A DNA stretch of 64,000 nt, from assembly GCA_944472135.2 (NCBI GenBank), contig OX235265.1, positions 89,622,984 to 89,686,983 on the forward strand. Direction: 5' to 3'. Both the position numbers and the translations under genes were made by a program. The notes under the pieces were generated by a model. That model worked only from the letters and a program-made list of their open reading frames with translations, did not search any database and was not told the DNA's origin. Shown one piece after another: positions 22,086-32,205 of the stretch (position 1 is its first letter; each line of letters opens with the position of its first letter). Source of the stretch: Trichobilharzia regenti (taxonomy: Eukaryota; Platyhelminthes; Trematoda; Strigeidida; Schistosomatidae).

Positions 22086-22362
22086 AACTGACTTTTGAAA
22101 TATTCCTTTATCAGGCATTCGTTTCAGTGGCAATAGATAATGCTGATAGCTGTCATTTATATAAGAATTCCATTCACAACTTTCATCATAAACCTGTATT
22201 TTCGATACTTAAAGATGTACCAGAACAAAAATGTTTCACAAAGCAATCAGCACAGTGCTCCTAAGATGTGCTGAAAAGTTTTCTTAGAAGTCATTAGAAT
22301 TATATAGAACATTTTGACTTTGAAGAACTTATGAGAACAAAATATTTTCATAAGCAAACTGT
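22086..22362. other. unassigned DNA
   Basis: Nothing recognised. Confidence 0.4.
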
Positions 22363-25190
22363 ATTATTATTATTATTACCTTGGGTACCTAGTGGAACAG
22401 GGCTTCAAAAACGCATCTTTTCTTCGGCTGGGTTCCCAATTGCCCTTGACCTCTCATCTCCCCCTCACTGCATGATCGCCTCCATGTCACCCTCCTACTG
22501 ATGACCCACTTGGAACTTCCCTTTAGGGCTCAACTCGGGAGATGGACTGGCGCATGATTTCATTCGACGGCCCGATCCATCTCTATTTTCTCCTGCATAT
22601 TCGTTGGACAATCGGCCCTTGGTTTGCCTGTTGTCAGAGTTTCGTGTTAATAATTCTTTCTGGCGATTCGATCTTCAGTATGGAGCTAGCGAAGGCAGCT
22701 GTTGATTAAAGTCTGCAGCAATCCGTTGGAAATCCTTTTCGTGACTGACACGCTGGCCAAGTTTCTGAAGCGTATATATTAGAATTAACTGACTTCACAT
22801 TGTTGTTGAAAATGCAAATCTTGTGCTTTATGCTGACTGAATGAGTGCAGGAGATTTCCAAACCTGTTTCAGGCTGGCTTTGATATCTTTGTTCGCCTAA
22901 GGTGTCTGTAGTTGAAACTGTGCTTCTTAGATAAGTGAAGGAGGTGACCTCTGTAAAATCTCTCCTGCTAATGGTAATCGGTGCTGGTTGTTGTTTCTGT
23001 TTGGTTTGTAGGTATTTTCATCACCTTCATCTTATCTTTGTTCACCTGAAATCCTGTCTTTGCTGTCAGCCTCTTCAGCCAGTTTGTTGGTTTTCGCTTG
23101 TAAGTCTTCGAGTTTGTGTGACGTTAGACATATATCATCTGTGAAATCCAAATCTTCTAGAGTTTTCTTGTTGATTAATGTGTTCCTGTCTTCTCACTCC
23201 CATCGCACAGTCTGACACATGATCCAGCCCACCAAAGTTAGGAATTTCAAAAGTGGTAATAGGCAACCAGCTTGCCTTACTCCTGTATGCACTTCGAACG
23301 CCTCGCTGAGTTTTCCGATGTAGACCACCTGACATGTGGCATTATCATGTAGCTAGGTGTTGGGTGAGGATAAAAAGACTCGAGCACTGTACGCCATAGT
23401 GCTAAAGCTGTTTCCAAATTACTTCCCAATTGATGCTGTCTGTCAAAGCTTTTTTGAGTCGATGAAGTTAAGATATAGTTTTGACTTCCATTCTATGCTT
23501 TTTTCGATGACGATGTGTAGAGTAGCAATTTGATGAACACATGATTTGCCTTTCAGGAATGCAGCTTTTTCCGGGCGGAGTTATGTATTCAGTGCATCCT
23601 TTATTCTCTCCATCATGACGTGACTTAGTATTTACTTGGCATGGGCAAGAGCATGATTCCACGCCACTTCTTGCAGGGGTGTAAGTCAGCCTTCTTTGGT
23701 AGCTTGATATGGAGACTAGCCTTTCTTCCAATCTGCAGGAACCTTTCCTTCCTTCCAAACCTTTTGCAATAATAGTGGGAGAATATCTGCGCAGTCTCTG
23801 GGTCCATTTTTAATTCTCCGGGTGAGGGAAGTCCGTCTAGTCCTGCTGCCTTCCCATCCTGAATTTAGTAGCTTGATCGCATTCAGAATTTCTGCTTATG
23901 CTGGAGGATTGATGTCCACTGACAGGCAGTTCTGCGCGTGCTTTTGGTGGTGATGGTATTTCTGAACGAGTTGCAGGTGATGGTCGATCCAAGAGTCTTT
24001 TAAAGTGTTTTATTTGTGTCTCCCTAATTAGGTTCCTTTGAAGATATTTTATTGGTTTCATCATCTGGGCTGATCTCTTTCCGGATAGAGACCTGGTTAT
24101 CTGATATACTATTCTGAGGTTTATTTTGCCTGCTACCTGTTCTACTTCAGTTGCTAGTGTTTCGTAAAATTTTCTTTTGTCTCTCTTAGTACTCTTCTTT
24201 ACTTCTTTATTCCGTGCAGTGTACATTGAACTTAGCTTCTCCTTCTGTTGCCCATCTTTGCTTTGAGTCATCTTCCTTTCACCAACCTCCTCTCTTCCAT
24301 TAGCTTCCAGACATCCATTTAGAGACCTTCCTTGTCTTGTCTCTTCTTTCTTCCTAGACTTGTTGTACACGTTTCCTTGAACAGCTTCAGTAGTTCCAAT
24401 GTTCTTCAATACAGATTTTCCTCGTGACGACACATAGTGTATTCGACTTACTTTCTGATCTGATCTATAGTGAAGGTGTCTCTTGTAGTTTTGTCCTTCA
24501 ATTTCCGCTTGTTGAAATTGAAATGTCATCAGTCCGCAGTTATTCTGAAGGATTTAAGCTTCAACTTGAAGGTTCTTTGAACTAGATGACGGTCTGAGAC
24601 CACATCTGCTCTCCTTCTCGACTTTATATCCAGCAGACTAGCTGCGTCTCAACTTCCTCGAGCAAAATTGAAATGAAATATATCTAATTTGTGATGTGTC
24701 CCCCAGGCGAAATTCATGACGCCTTGTGTATACCCTCGTGCTTGTTCATGCTGCCTCCGATCACCAAATCATTGAAAGCGCCGATTTCTGCGAATATTTC
24801 TTCGTTTTCATGCATTTCTCCAAGTGAAAGCCTTATAACCCATGATAAGTTCTCTTCCTTTATTATTTGCTCCCAGTTTGGCTTGCATTCGTATCACTCA
24901 GAAGTCTTTTGATGTCGCCATGTAAGATGTTGTCCATTACTATTGGCAGTTGTCTTAAAAACTTCCTTCTTCTCTTGGTCCGACTTGTTTGTTGCACTGT
25001 AACCTTCTCTTCTTTCGAGTTGAATCTTGCTGTCATGATCTTGGATGAGGAGATTGGTTCCCATTGCATTGGGGCTTTGGCTGCCACTGGTGACATCATG
25101 ATGGCCACTCAACCCCCCCCCCACTGTGTGCTGATAGTTGTCGTATGGGTGATTGGAGTAGATTGCTGACTCACCAGAAGGGAACTTTAA
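22363..25190 (-). mobile_element. older RTE retrotransposon, long but 5'-truncated
   Basis: The 3' end is at 22363 with an AAT-type tail and the 'ccttgggtacctagtggaac' end motif. Going upstream on the reverse strand come the RNA-binding C-terminal block, the RT (FTDD in place of FADD near 23140; KKADLHPCKKWRGIMLLPMP near 23700-23640), the linker, and the endonuclease up to about 25190, where the match to the young copies stops. About 2.8 of the ~3.3 kb is present. Frames are broken many times. It is a useful outgroup because it lacks the short insertions seen in both young copies. Confidence 0.85.
23837..24529 (-). pseudogene. RTE endonuclease/RT linker remnant
   Basis: A 230-codon open stretch within the older RTE copy. 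It aligns with the region after the endonuclease in the young copies: KKEETRQGRSLNGCLEANGR in one frame and KKSTKRDKRKFYETLATEVE plus LRIVYQITRSLSGKRSAQ in another. The residues LATEVEQVAGK and the RSLSGKRS run match LATEAEKAAGK and KSLSGKRS of the younger element. It joins out-of-frame segments and is not a functional protein. Confidence 0.75.
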
Positions 25191-25254
25191 TAAACCTAAT
25201 TTCCCGTTTATTCTTTTCAGCGAATTGAAATTCTCAGTCTCTAATGATGGCTTC

Positions 25255-25385
25255 CTGACTTTACCTTTCTAGGGTTAACTTAATGCTATTTAATTTAAGA
25301 AAGATGTCAATGGAATTCCAGGATACGCCTTTTTCCCTTCCCGAGACTCGTCAGCTGGTTGTACCTGAACCACAGGAAGTGATAA
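25255..25385 (-). mobile_element. classical alpha repeat fragment with hammerhead relic
   Basis: Reverse strand at 25360-25310: CCAG (helix I), CTGACGA, a GTCTC...GGGA stem, AAAA, GGCGTATC, then CTGG, which pairs with CCAG, followed by AATTCCA. Helix I is intact over four pairs and the cleavage triplet reads ATC. Helix II is weak and GAAA has become AAAA. This is the closest in the window to the published arrangement of the schistosome alpha hammerhead, judged from memory of the motif. Confidence 0.6.
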
Positions 25386-26494
25386 AGTATCAAGTATTTT
25401 ACTTAGTGTTTTGTTTATCTGTTAACACCTATGATTAAAATCAAATGCTTCTCTACGAATAAAATCAAAATTCGTTAATTTCAAATAGACATAGTCAAAT
25501 CTTGTAGTGTACTCAGAAGATTCTTGATAAAATTAATTAATTTGCATACTATTTTCGACAGTGGCGTAAAAAAATAGAATGGTTATTTTTAAACAAAATT
25601 TCCATCTCAAAAGTTTCACTAACATTTAGAAAAAACATCAAATGTGTATTCCTAACCGTCTACTTTTGGTTTCCATGGCAGAAGTAGACAGGTCGCCCGC
25701 CATATTTATTTATAGAGTTTTCAAAATAGCAACTTGGCTACCATAATATCTTTGTAACGAAACTACAATTCCTATGCTTGATTAATTAGTATGCATTTAA
25801 AGTAATAGTTTTGATAATCTTTTCTTTTTTTGTTGCTAAATCGAATTTAAATGACGCTCCACTGTCTACATTGTACATTTAAAATGTTTTCATCGGATAT
25901 ATATTGTCGATGAAAATGTTTAACTCTTAAGAATTTAAAAAACACTACTATATGAATTCATTGTTTATTCACAGATGTAAATTAGCAAACTTTTGAAAGA
26001 TTATTTATGAAAATATTAGTCGTTTTTGGCAATGATGTCTGTTGGTATTATTTAAATATTTCATGATAGTATATACAACTGAGTTATATGAATAGTAGTT
26101 GAAAAACACGCTAGAGAGAAGGGATTTGATCACTGCTGATCTGTGGCCATTTTCACTAAGGGTATATCTGGTTAGACTCACCTCACAGAAACGAATCCAT
26201 GGTATCAAGCAGATGTCGTAGTATCATCGTCTGAGAGTTTTTAGCTTCCTAGCGAAAGTGGTGAAAATACACTTAAGACTGGAGACTTTGAAAATGATGA
26301 ATTCGGTGTTATTTAAATATTATTAGAAAATGAATTCGCTTTCCTAAAACTGTCTATTCCAAATATACTTTAAAATCTTCCATTTGAACACAAAAGGCTA
26401 AAAGGCAAGCTAAATTTGTTAAAGTTCATGGAATTGATGTTGCAGTTTGTGTAAGATTAATTTTGAAGTGTTGGTTTGCAGAGATTCGATTGGT
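25386..26494. other. unassigned AT-rich DNA
   Basis: No gene or shared repeat recognised. Confidence 0.45.
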
Positions 26495-26845
26495 TGGAGG
26501 TTTGATCATGGACGGACAGTGGGAAACCGGAGAATACTGGTTCGGGACTCTTCAGCGGTACGTGACCACGACTCAACTAGGGATCTAATTCAGGACCTTT
26601 TTGGTTAACAGGCTAGTTTGTAGATCATTCAACCACTAGGACGAAATTCACTGGCCTATGAACTCAAACTTCTCACAGCGGATAGAGTCCCAGTGGCTGA
26701 ATGGCATACGAGCTCGCCTTGTGAGCATGAAGTCATGAGTTCGAACGCCTGGGTATGCGTACTTCTGAATACTCCCAAGCTTAGTAAAATCAACTGTCCA
26801 GAACTCCTTGGTTTTTAATCGTTCTCTAACTTATATCAGCACTGA
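26495..26845. mobile_element. head-to-head alpha-type SINE pair
   Basis: Left arm 26495-26680 (reverse) and right arm 26682-26845 (forward) meet almost without a spacer at the region just upstream of the tRNA-like head. The right arm has 'gtcccagtggctgaatgg' (A box) and GAGTTCGAACGCC (B box), and then a decayed core. The left arm is weaker. Confidence 0.65.
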
Positions 26846-27059
26846 GTACACCCTTAAGATTACTTAATTTAAGAGTACTATTAAGAATTTAGAATAGGGT
26901 TCCTAGAAGTAGAATTTGAGATTATTTGTAGATACTCTGCTTCAGAGATTTATCGGAAAAACAGATGGCAACTTGAGGAACATTCTGGTAAGTTTTAATT
27001 CAGAAGACCAACCGTAGAATGCCTGTTTACTATGGAGGTGGTTTGGTGACGACTCCTGG

Positions 27060-27225
27060 CTGACGTACACCTAAACTTCGCCTAGTTTACCAGCTGACAT
27101 TAAGCCACAGAAGACTGGACGTTAGACTAGTAGCCTCACTTCGTAAAAATCACACCACCATTACCGAAACTATAAAGCTTGAGGTCCTGTGCTTTACTTC
27201 GAAGGTAAGGAATGAAAAAAAGCTA
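27060..27225 (+). mobile_element. degenerate RTE-tailed SINE (SINE-B)
   Basis: Recognised by the block 'cctcacttcgtaaaaatcac' followed by 'ccattaccgaaact', 'agcttgaggtcctgtgct' and a tail near 'aaggaatgaaaaaaa'. These match the second half of the SINE-B at 50085-50535. The tRNA-like head is not clear. Confidence 0.5.
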
Positions 27226-27803
27226 AACTCGCACTTCTAAAGCATCAAAGTCACTACTGCATACCGTTTCACATGCGTCAGTTGGTCCAGATGAATCAGA
27301 ATGCTATGAAAATGACCTCAGATTCCTTTCAGCATTTTTTACCCATCAGAAATGGTTGTTACACTGCATTCCAGCTCACTGAAATTAAGAAGTGATAATA
27401 AGACTGGCATAAAGATATTTGATAGCCCTAACATGCTGAAACGATTGGACGGCTTTGAGCCATATCACGAATTATCTCCAACCTTCATTGGGTTTTACCA
27501 TCCTGAAGGCCCCAACCAGAAAGTCCGCACCTCCCTACGTGGCTCAAAATAACAATCAAAGAATTCATGACTTAATGATGGGTTTTGGCTTCACCTCCTT
27601 CAAGTCTTTTCCAACCTGATCCTATTTCAGATAACACTACGCATCTGATCGTCATTATCAACAAGTTTCTCAGTCACTTCAATCGATATAGCTTTAAAAT
27701 CTGACCCACTGATTTCCTACCCCCTTCCCAACACTATACGCCTAACCCTGATACCAATTACAGTATTATACCACCTAACACAGGAGATTGAACGCAAACA
27801 CCT

Positions 27804-27990
27804 ATTGTTTTTGATTTACAGCTTGATTCCACACCGTATTTTTGGTACAAGTATAGAATTTTCAGCATGGATATCGGTAGCCCAAATTTTGAAGGCCGAC
27901 CATAGATATCAGGTGTGCGTCGGTGCGGGCTCGAACCCCGGACCATGAGCATGGTCGGCGAGAGTCCTGACCACTGTGCCACCGACGCAC
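27804..27990 (-). mobile_element. SINE-B' nested in LINE-G
   Basis: Full head with an acceptor-like stem (GTGCGTCGG start on the reverse strand), body 'acctgatatctatggtcgg', and the 'gtgtggaatcaagctgtaa' end with an A-rich tail. It interrupts the LINE just after the FDH codons of the CKTWPLKVE...FDH region. Confidence 0.8.
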
Positions 27991-28374
27991 TATGGTCAAA
28001 TACAACCAGACATTTCAGATTTTCTACTTTCAGTGGCCATGTTTTACAGCTACAAAGAACGGCAAAGAAAACTGTTGCGTAGTACACATGGCCTTTGATC
28101 GATAGTCGTATACGACGTCTACGCCAAAGGTGATGTATGTTGACTATGCCATATGAGCCTTTTGTATGCCTGTCGTGATTGCATCAGAAATCAGTCGGTA
28201 TATTAGGGCTGATGAAACTTCCCAAATAAGTGAATTGGTCAATAAGCTCAACAGCTTCATTACCTATTTTCAAGCTGGTGGTTGGTATAGTCCAGCCCTG
28301 CAGCATTATCTTACTTTCAACAGAAGCGAACTGCATGCTAAATATTCGGAGACTTCTGTTAAAGCTATTTATTT

Positions 28375-28548
28375 ATTTTTTTTATTATAACTTGATTCCA
28401 TACCGTGTTTTCGGTATAAGTATGAAATTTTCAGAATGTGATATTGGCAGCCGAAATTTTGCAGGCCAACCTTTGATATCAGGTGTGCATCTGCAGGGGA
28501 TCGAACTCCGGCCCATGTACACGGTTGTCGAGAGTCCTAATCGTGACT
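28375..28548 (-). mobile_element. SINE-B' nested in LINE-G, head truncated
   Basis: Reverse strand: head from 'taggactctcgacaaccgtg', B box-like 'gagttcgatcccc', body and 'gtatggaatcaag' end. It lies a few codons after the YADD catalytic box of the host LINE. Confidence 0.75.
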
Positions 28549-28814
28549 TCACCTTGGAGGACAATATCATCAGCATATTCTATGTCGACAATACTGTTGT
28601 TTGGTAACAGGTCAATAACTAAGTCGCTAAAGTCAAATGAGGTCGATTCCATTGGTACATATGTGATGGATTCCACCATGTGTAAAAATCTGAACAATCA
28701 AATCCCTTAAAATCTGTAACAGGCGAACAATGAAAAAAAGAGTTTATGCTTGTGGACTTCTTTGAATTTGTTTCTGACTTTTCAATCAAATTACCAAGTA
28801 TAACTGAGTACCAC

Positions 28815-29190
28815 TGATCACCGGCTGACACCAATTAGAGAACCATTTGAAAACCTGGAACAGCCGCTTCGTCTCAGTCTGGAACTCTTCATCAACACAC
28901 ACTCACCGCAAGGTTTCGAACTCAGGACTGTCCGGTTACGAGGTGAGCTAGCTCGTATACCATTAAGCCTCTGGAACGCGACCCGGTGGTCCATGAATTC
29001 CAACTTCTACCAATCCATGATACATATTTGGTGCAACCGCCAGTGTCACTGGTGAGTAACTGTCCTCTTTCCTGACTTGGTGGACCACGCTGGTTATGAC
29101 TTTTCTCTAGAACTCCAAGTACTTCCTGAATAGGGCCAGTCACTGGTGAGCATCAGGTTAATTGTCAGATGTTGGCTTGCAGGATATAAC
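28815..29190 (-). mobile_element. near full-length alpha-type SINE
   Basis: Reverse strand from 29190: preceding-monomer tail 'cctgcaagccaacatctgac', leader, tRNA-like head ('gcttaatggtatacgagc'), B box GTTCGAAACC near 28912, a diverged core (GATGAAGAGTTCC...GACGAAGC) and the outer body 'ggttctctaattggtgtcag'. Confidence 0.7.
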
Positions 29191-30229
29191 TTTATGTAAT
29201 TACATGATGATTTTGTTTTAGCAACCAGGTATAATACTTATCAGTAACCATTTTCGTATGCATCATTTCAAGTTAATAAGTAGTAACAGTACAGTTTACA
29301 TCCTCATGGTCATTAATATTGGATAAGTATATTATTCTTATCTACGGGTATTCACGCTTCATTTTAAAAAAATATAGTGTGCATTGAAGTGAACTGACTT
29401 AGTTGAAATTGAAGACCTTGAAATCCTATAGATGATGAACACGGTTTGTTTCGTCAGTCTTATTTCCTCCACATCAATAAGGCTGGGTAGATATTTAGTG
29501 TGCCAATTTCTCTTTGCTTATCATACTGTCATTCACAACAAGTCTGTTAGAGTATTCGTGAAAGCATGGGCAACATCTTAGACATACAAATCATAACAGG
29601 CAGATGAATCCTCGCATGAAATCACGTTATCTCAAGTTAAAAATCACTAAATAGCACAAATAAATGAAGCGAAACAGTCATGTAATGGTAATGAAACAAA
29701 CAAACTCAAGTTGAGAAAAAAGCATAAATGTTCAGAATTTTGAAAACATTGAAAACTAGTTTCATCTACACTACTGTTAAAATATTTTTTGTTTTGTCTC
29801 TAGAAATCTTAATTTAATTATTCCTTAAAATCCTCGGCAGGTAGCCTAAACCCTGCTAGATCGTCTAGCCTGATGATTAAATATCAGATTGTTACCATTT
29901 TTGTTCTAATCCTCCCCGAACTTCTTTCAGGTTAGTCCTAATTTGGCTAGGATTGCAGTGGCTTGAACTGAGTAAAATATTCCGCTTACTTCTTTTTGTG
30001 AAGTCACACAACCGTTTGCCAGTAATTCGTCTTCATAACCTTATCTAGTGGTTTTAATTATTAACATTTGTTCACTGATTTCATGGGACAGGTTCCTTAA
30101 GAATTTAACCCCTAGCTTTCACTGATTAGACCTTACATTTGTGAATAACATTTTGAAAGGTGAACAGGGCATCCTTACCCCTCCAAATTATTTAAGAGCA
30201 TTTTTCTGAGTAACCAGATCTTACATTTA
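29191..30229. other. unassigned AT-rich DNA
   Basis: No gene or shared repeat recognised. Confidence 0.45.
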
Positions 30230-30408
30230 CGATAAATATTTGTAAAACATCAACTTTCCAGGTCGTAAAGTGGAACCCGAATGAGAAATGAAAAGTTGTG
30301 AATGGGTCCGAGGGTGACATAGAGAAGATTCTGTAAGGAGGAGACGAAAGATTAAATGTGGCTAAAAGGAAATGCAGAAAACAGAATGGAAAGGAATTCA
30401 AGGGAATA
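30230..30408 (+). mobile_element. RTE 3' fragment, old
   Basis: Matches the C-terminal coding block of RTE: 'tggaacccgaatgagaa', 'agggtgacatagagaagat' and 'aaggaggagacgaaag' against 'tggaacccgaaagggaag', 'agggtgacatggaggaga' and 'agaggagttgaaag'. The tail is diverged. Confidence 0.6.
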
Positions 30409-31545
30409 ATACTGGTGAAATGCTAAGTCTTTCCAGAGTCTTCCGAGGAGTTGAATCTGCCTCAAATACCAAAACCTTCATTACAGTATAGTCATTTAAA
30501 TTACATGACGTCGTGAAACAATGGGGCTTTCTCTTTAAGAAATGCACAAAACGAGATACTACTGACTGGCTGATATAAGTAGCTGTGTGCCACCACTCAT
30601 GTGAACCAGTTATGCTTACCAGTTAGCTAGATTAAAGTGATCTAATCACCGGATGACCATCGCACTCATTTGGTGTGGAGCTCATCAGTGGTATGTCGAT
30701 TAAGACTCAGCTAAGACAGAGCCAAATCATTTCAAACCACTCAATTTCTGCCTAGCTAAATGCGTTTTACTTTCAAGCATATTCTCATTGATGAGATTTT
30801 ACATGAAGTAGTTTTTTGAACATCACTTCAAGATACATTTAACTTTGAATAAGAAGATATACAGAAAATTATTATTGTCTATGTATGTATGCATACATAT
30901 ATGCATAATTTATATATTTTATATTGCTCTGTCCGTCTTCAAGTCAATTTACTGATAAAAACGAATTGTGTTCACAGATTGATTTGTTTATATAAGACTA
31001 TTCTAACCAGCAAGCAAACAAACAAACATCTTCCTTATCAGTCAATAATAATAATAATCATAATAATAATGAATGGGGAAAAGAAGTACCTCTATCAGGA
31101 TGACATTCATGAAAGAATAGTTATTTTTATAAGTGCTTGTTTGCTTGCGTCTTTATCTAATTGTGTGTGTGTGTGTATGTGCGTGCGACGAGGCAACCAC
31201 ACATATGTTCATGTTTTGTGTTTACATTATAAGTCGTTTCTGGGGTTTTTTTCCCCCGTCATCTTTTTGCAGAGAAAATCTCTTTTTTTCATGTAGAGAA
31301 ACAAATCATTCAAATGTAAACATTACTATGATTAGCATGAATAGAAAAGAGTATCTTCCCGTCTCTCTCTCTCTCTCTGCCTCTCTTATCTATTTATGCA
31401 ACATTTACGAAGCAGATTGGAAACGTACATGTAGAAAAAAATCTGTTCTATGCCCATTTCTGTATGGCAGTAGTATCCTAATAAGCGTAGAAAAATACGG
31501 TATATTCAAGTCTGTATCAAATAAGTACTTGCTCAAACTAAGTAA
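30409..31545. other. unassigned AT-rich DNA with simple repeats
   Basis: AAT runs near 31045-31070, a GT run at 31162-31176 and a CT run near 31363-31378. The overlapping open frames at 30889-31660 are low-complexity and carry no domain. Confidence 0.5.
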
Positions 31546-31553
31546 AAACGATG

Positions 31554-31803
31554 GCGTCGGTAGCACAGCGGTTAGGGCGCTCGCCGACCATGCACATGGT
31601 CCAAGGGGGTTCAATCCCCGGCCACCGACGCACTTCTTTACCTCACTAAGCCAAAATTAATGCTGGTAAAGAGGAAAGGTTGTGCATGAGGCTGGCTAGC
31701 AAACCCATCTTGTAAAAACTAAACACTGCTACAGAAACTTCAAGTCTCTAGCTTGGAGCCTTATGTTCCACTGGGAACATGAAGGAAAAATTATCATTAA
31801 TTA
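31554..31803 (+). mobile_element. RTE-tailed tRNA-derived SINE (SINE-B), well preserved
   Basis: Head 31554-31630: GCGTCGGTAGCACAGCGGTT (A box region), hairpin 'gaccatgcacatggtc', B box GGTTCAATCCC, closing ACCGACGC. Middle 31655-31732 carries 'taaagaggaaaggttgtgc' and 'ctgctacagaaacttcaa', related to the RTE 5' leader at 39020-39102. The end 'ttatgttccactgggaac' resembles the RTE 3' end. A seven-base repeat, AAAACGA, at 31545-31551 and 31811-31817 may be the target-site duplication. Confidence 0.8.
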
Positions 31804-32043
31804 TTAAGCGAAAACGAAAAAAAACCTGTTACTCAGTGTGTGTCGACTAAAACAAGGAGGTGGGACCGCTGAAAAATACACGCATATGTTAACGAATTGT
31901 CTTGCGTTTTTTTTTCAAAGAGTTTGAATGTATTACTTAAATAAATAAATAAATAATCACACAGACAAAATATTTTTTATTTTATTTTCTCTTCCAGAGA
32001 CGAATCTAAATTTATGAAACTGGTAAGTGAAAAAAAGCATGAC

Positions 32044-32205
32044 GGAGCAGAGTGCGTACTGCTGAAGAGCCCCAAACTAGGACGAAACAGCTGTCCAGTA
32101 CTCCCAGGTTTTCCAGTGGTTCTCTAAATGATGTCAGCTCATGATTAAATCCTCCATGCAATCAAACAAAATCCCTACAAAAACCAATACTCGAAAAAAA
32201 ATCAA
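32044..32205 (+). mobile_element. alpha-type SINE, 5'-truncated
   Basis: Forward: CTGCTGAAGAGCCCC, then CTAGGACGAAACAGC and GTCCAGTACTCCCAGG at 32060-32107, followed by the outer body to 'aaaaccaatactcgaaa'. The tRNA-like head is missing. The copy ends exactly where the Penelope-like element begins. Confidence 0.7.

Larger units (their letters stand above)
27230..28750 (-). mobile_element. LINE-G copy interrupted by two SINE-B' insertions
   Basis: Same family as the forward copy at 35.0-36.4 kb. Going down the reverse strand: IEYADDIVLQGE (28580-28545), a SINE, 'SLRIFSMQFASVESK'-like text and DQFTYLGS (28240-28215), CKTWPLKVENLK (28060-28025), a second SINE, then the 3' part with 'gtgttgggaag', 'tctggttggggccttcagg' and 'gatatggctcaaa', each with a counterpart in the 35-36 kb copy. 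The open frame on the forward strand at 27352-27552 is antisense to this element and is not a gene. Confidence 0.8.

Noticed and set aside
27352..27552. 66-codon forward frame
   Set aside because: Antisense to the 3' part of LINE-G, which matches the 35-36 kb copy.
30889..31660. Overlapping open frames of 135 and 175 codons
   Set aside because: They run over AAT, GT and CT repeats and into the tRNA-like head of a SINE; no domain or codon signal.
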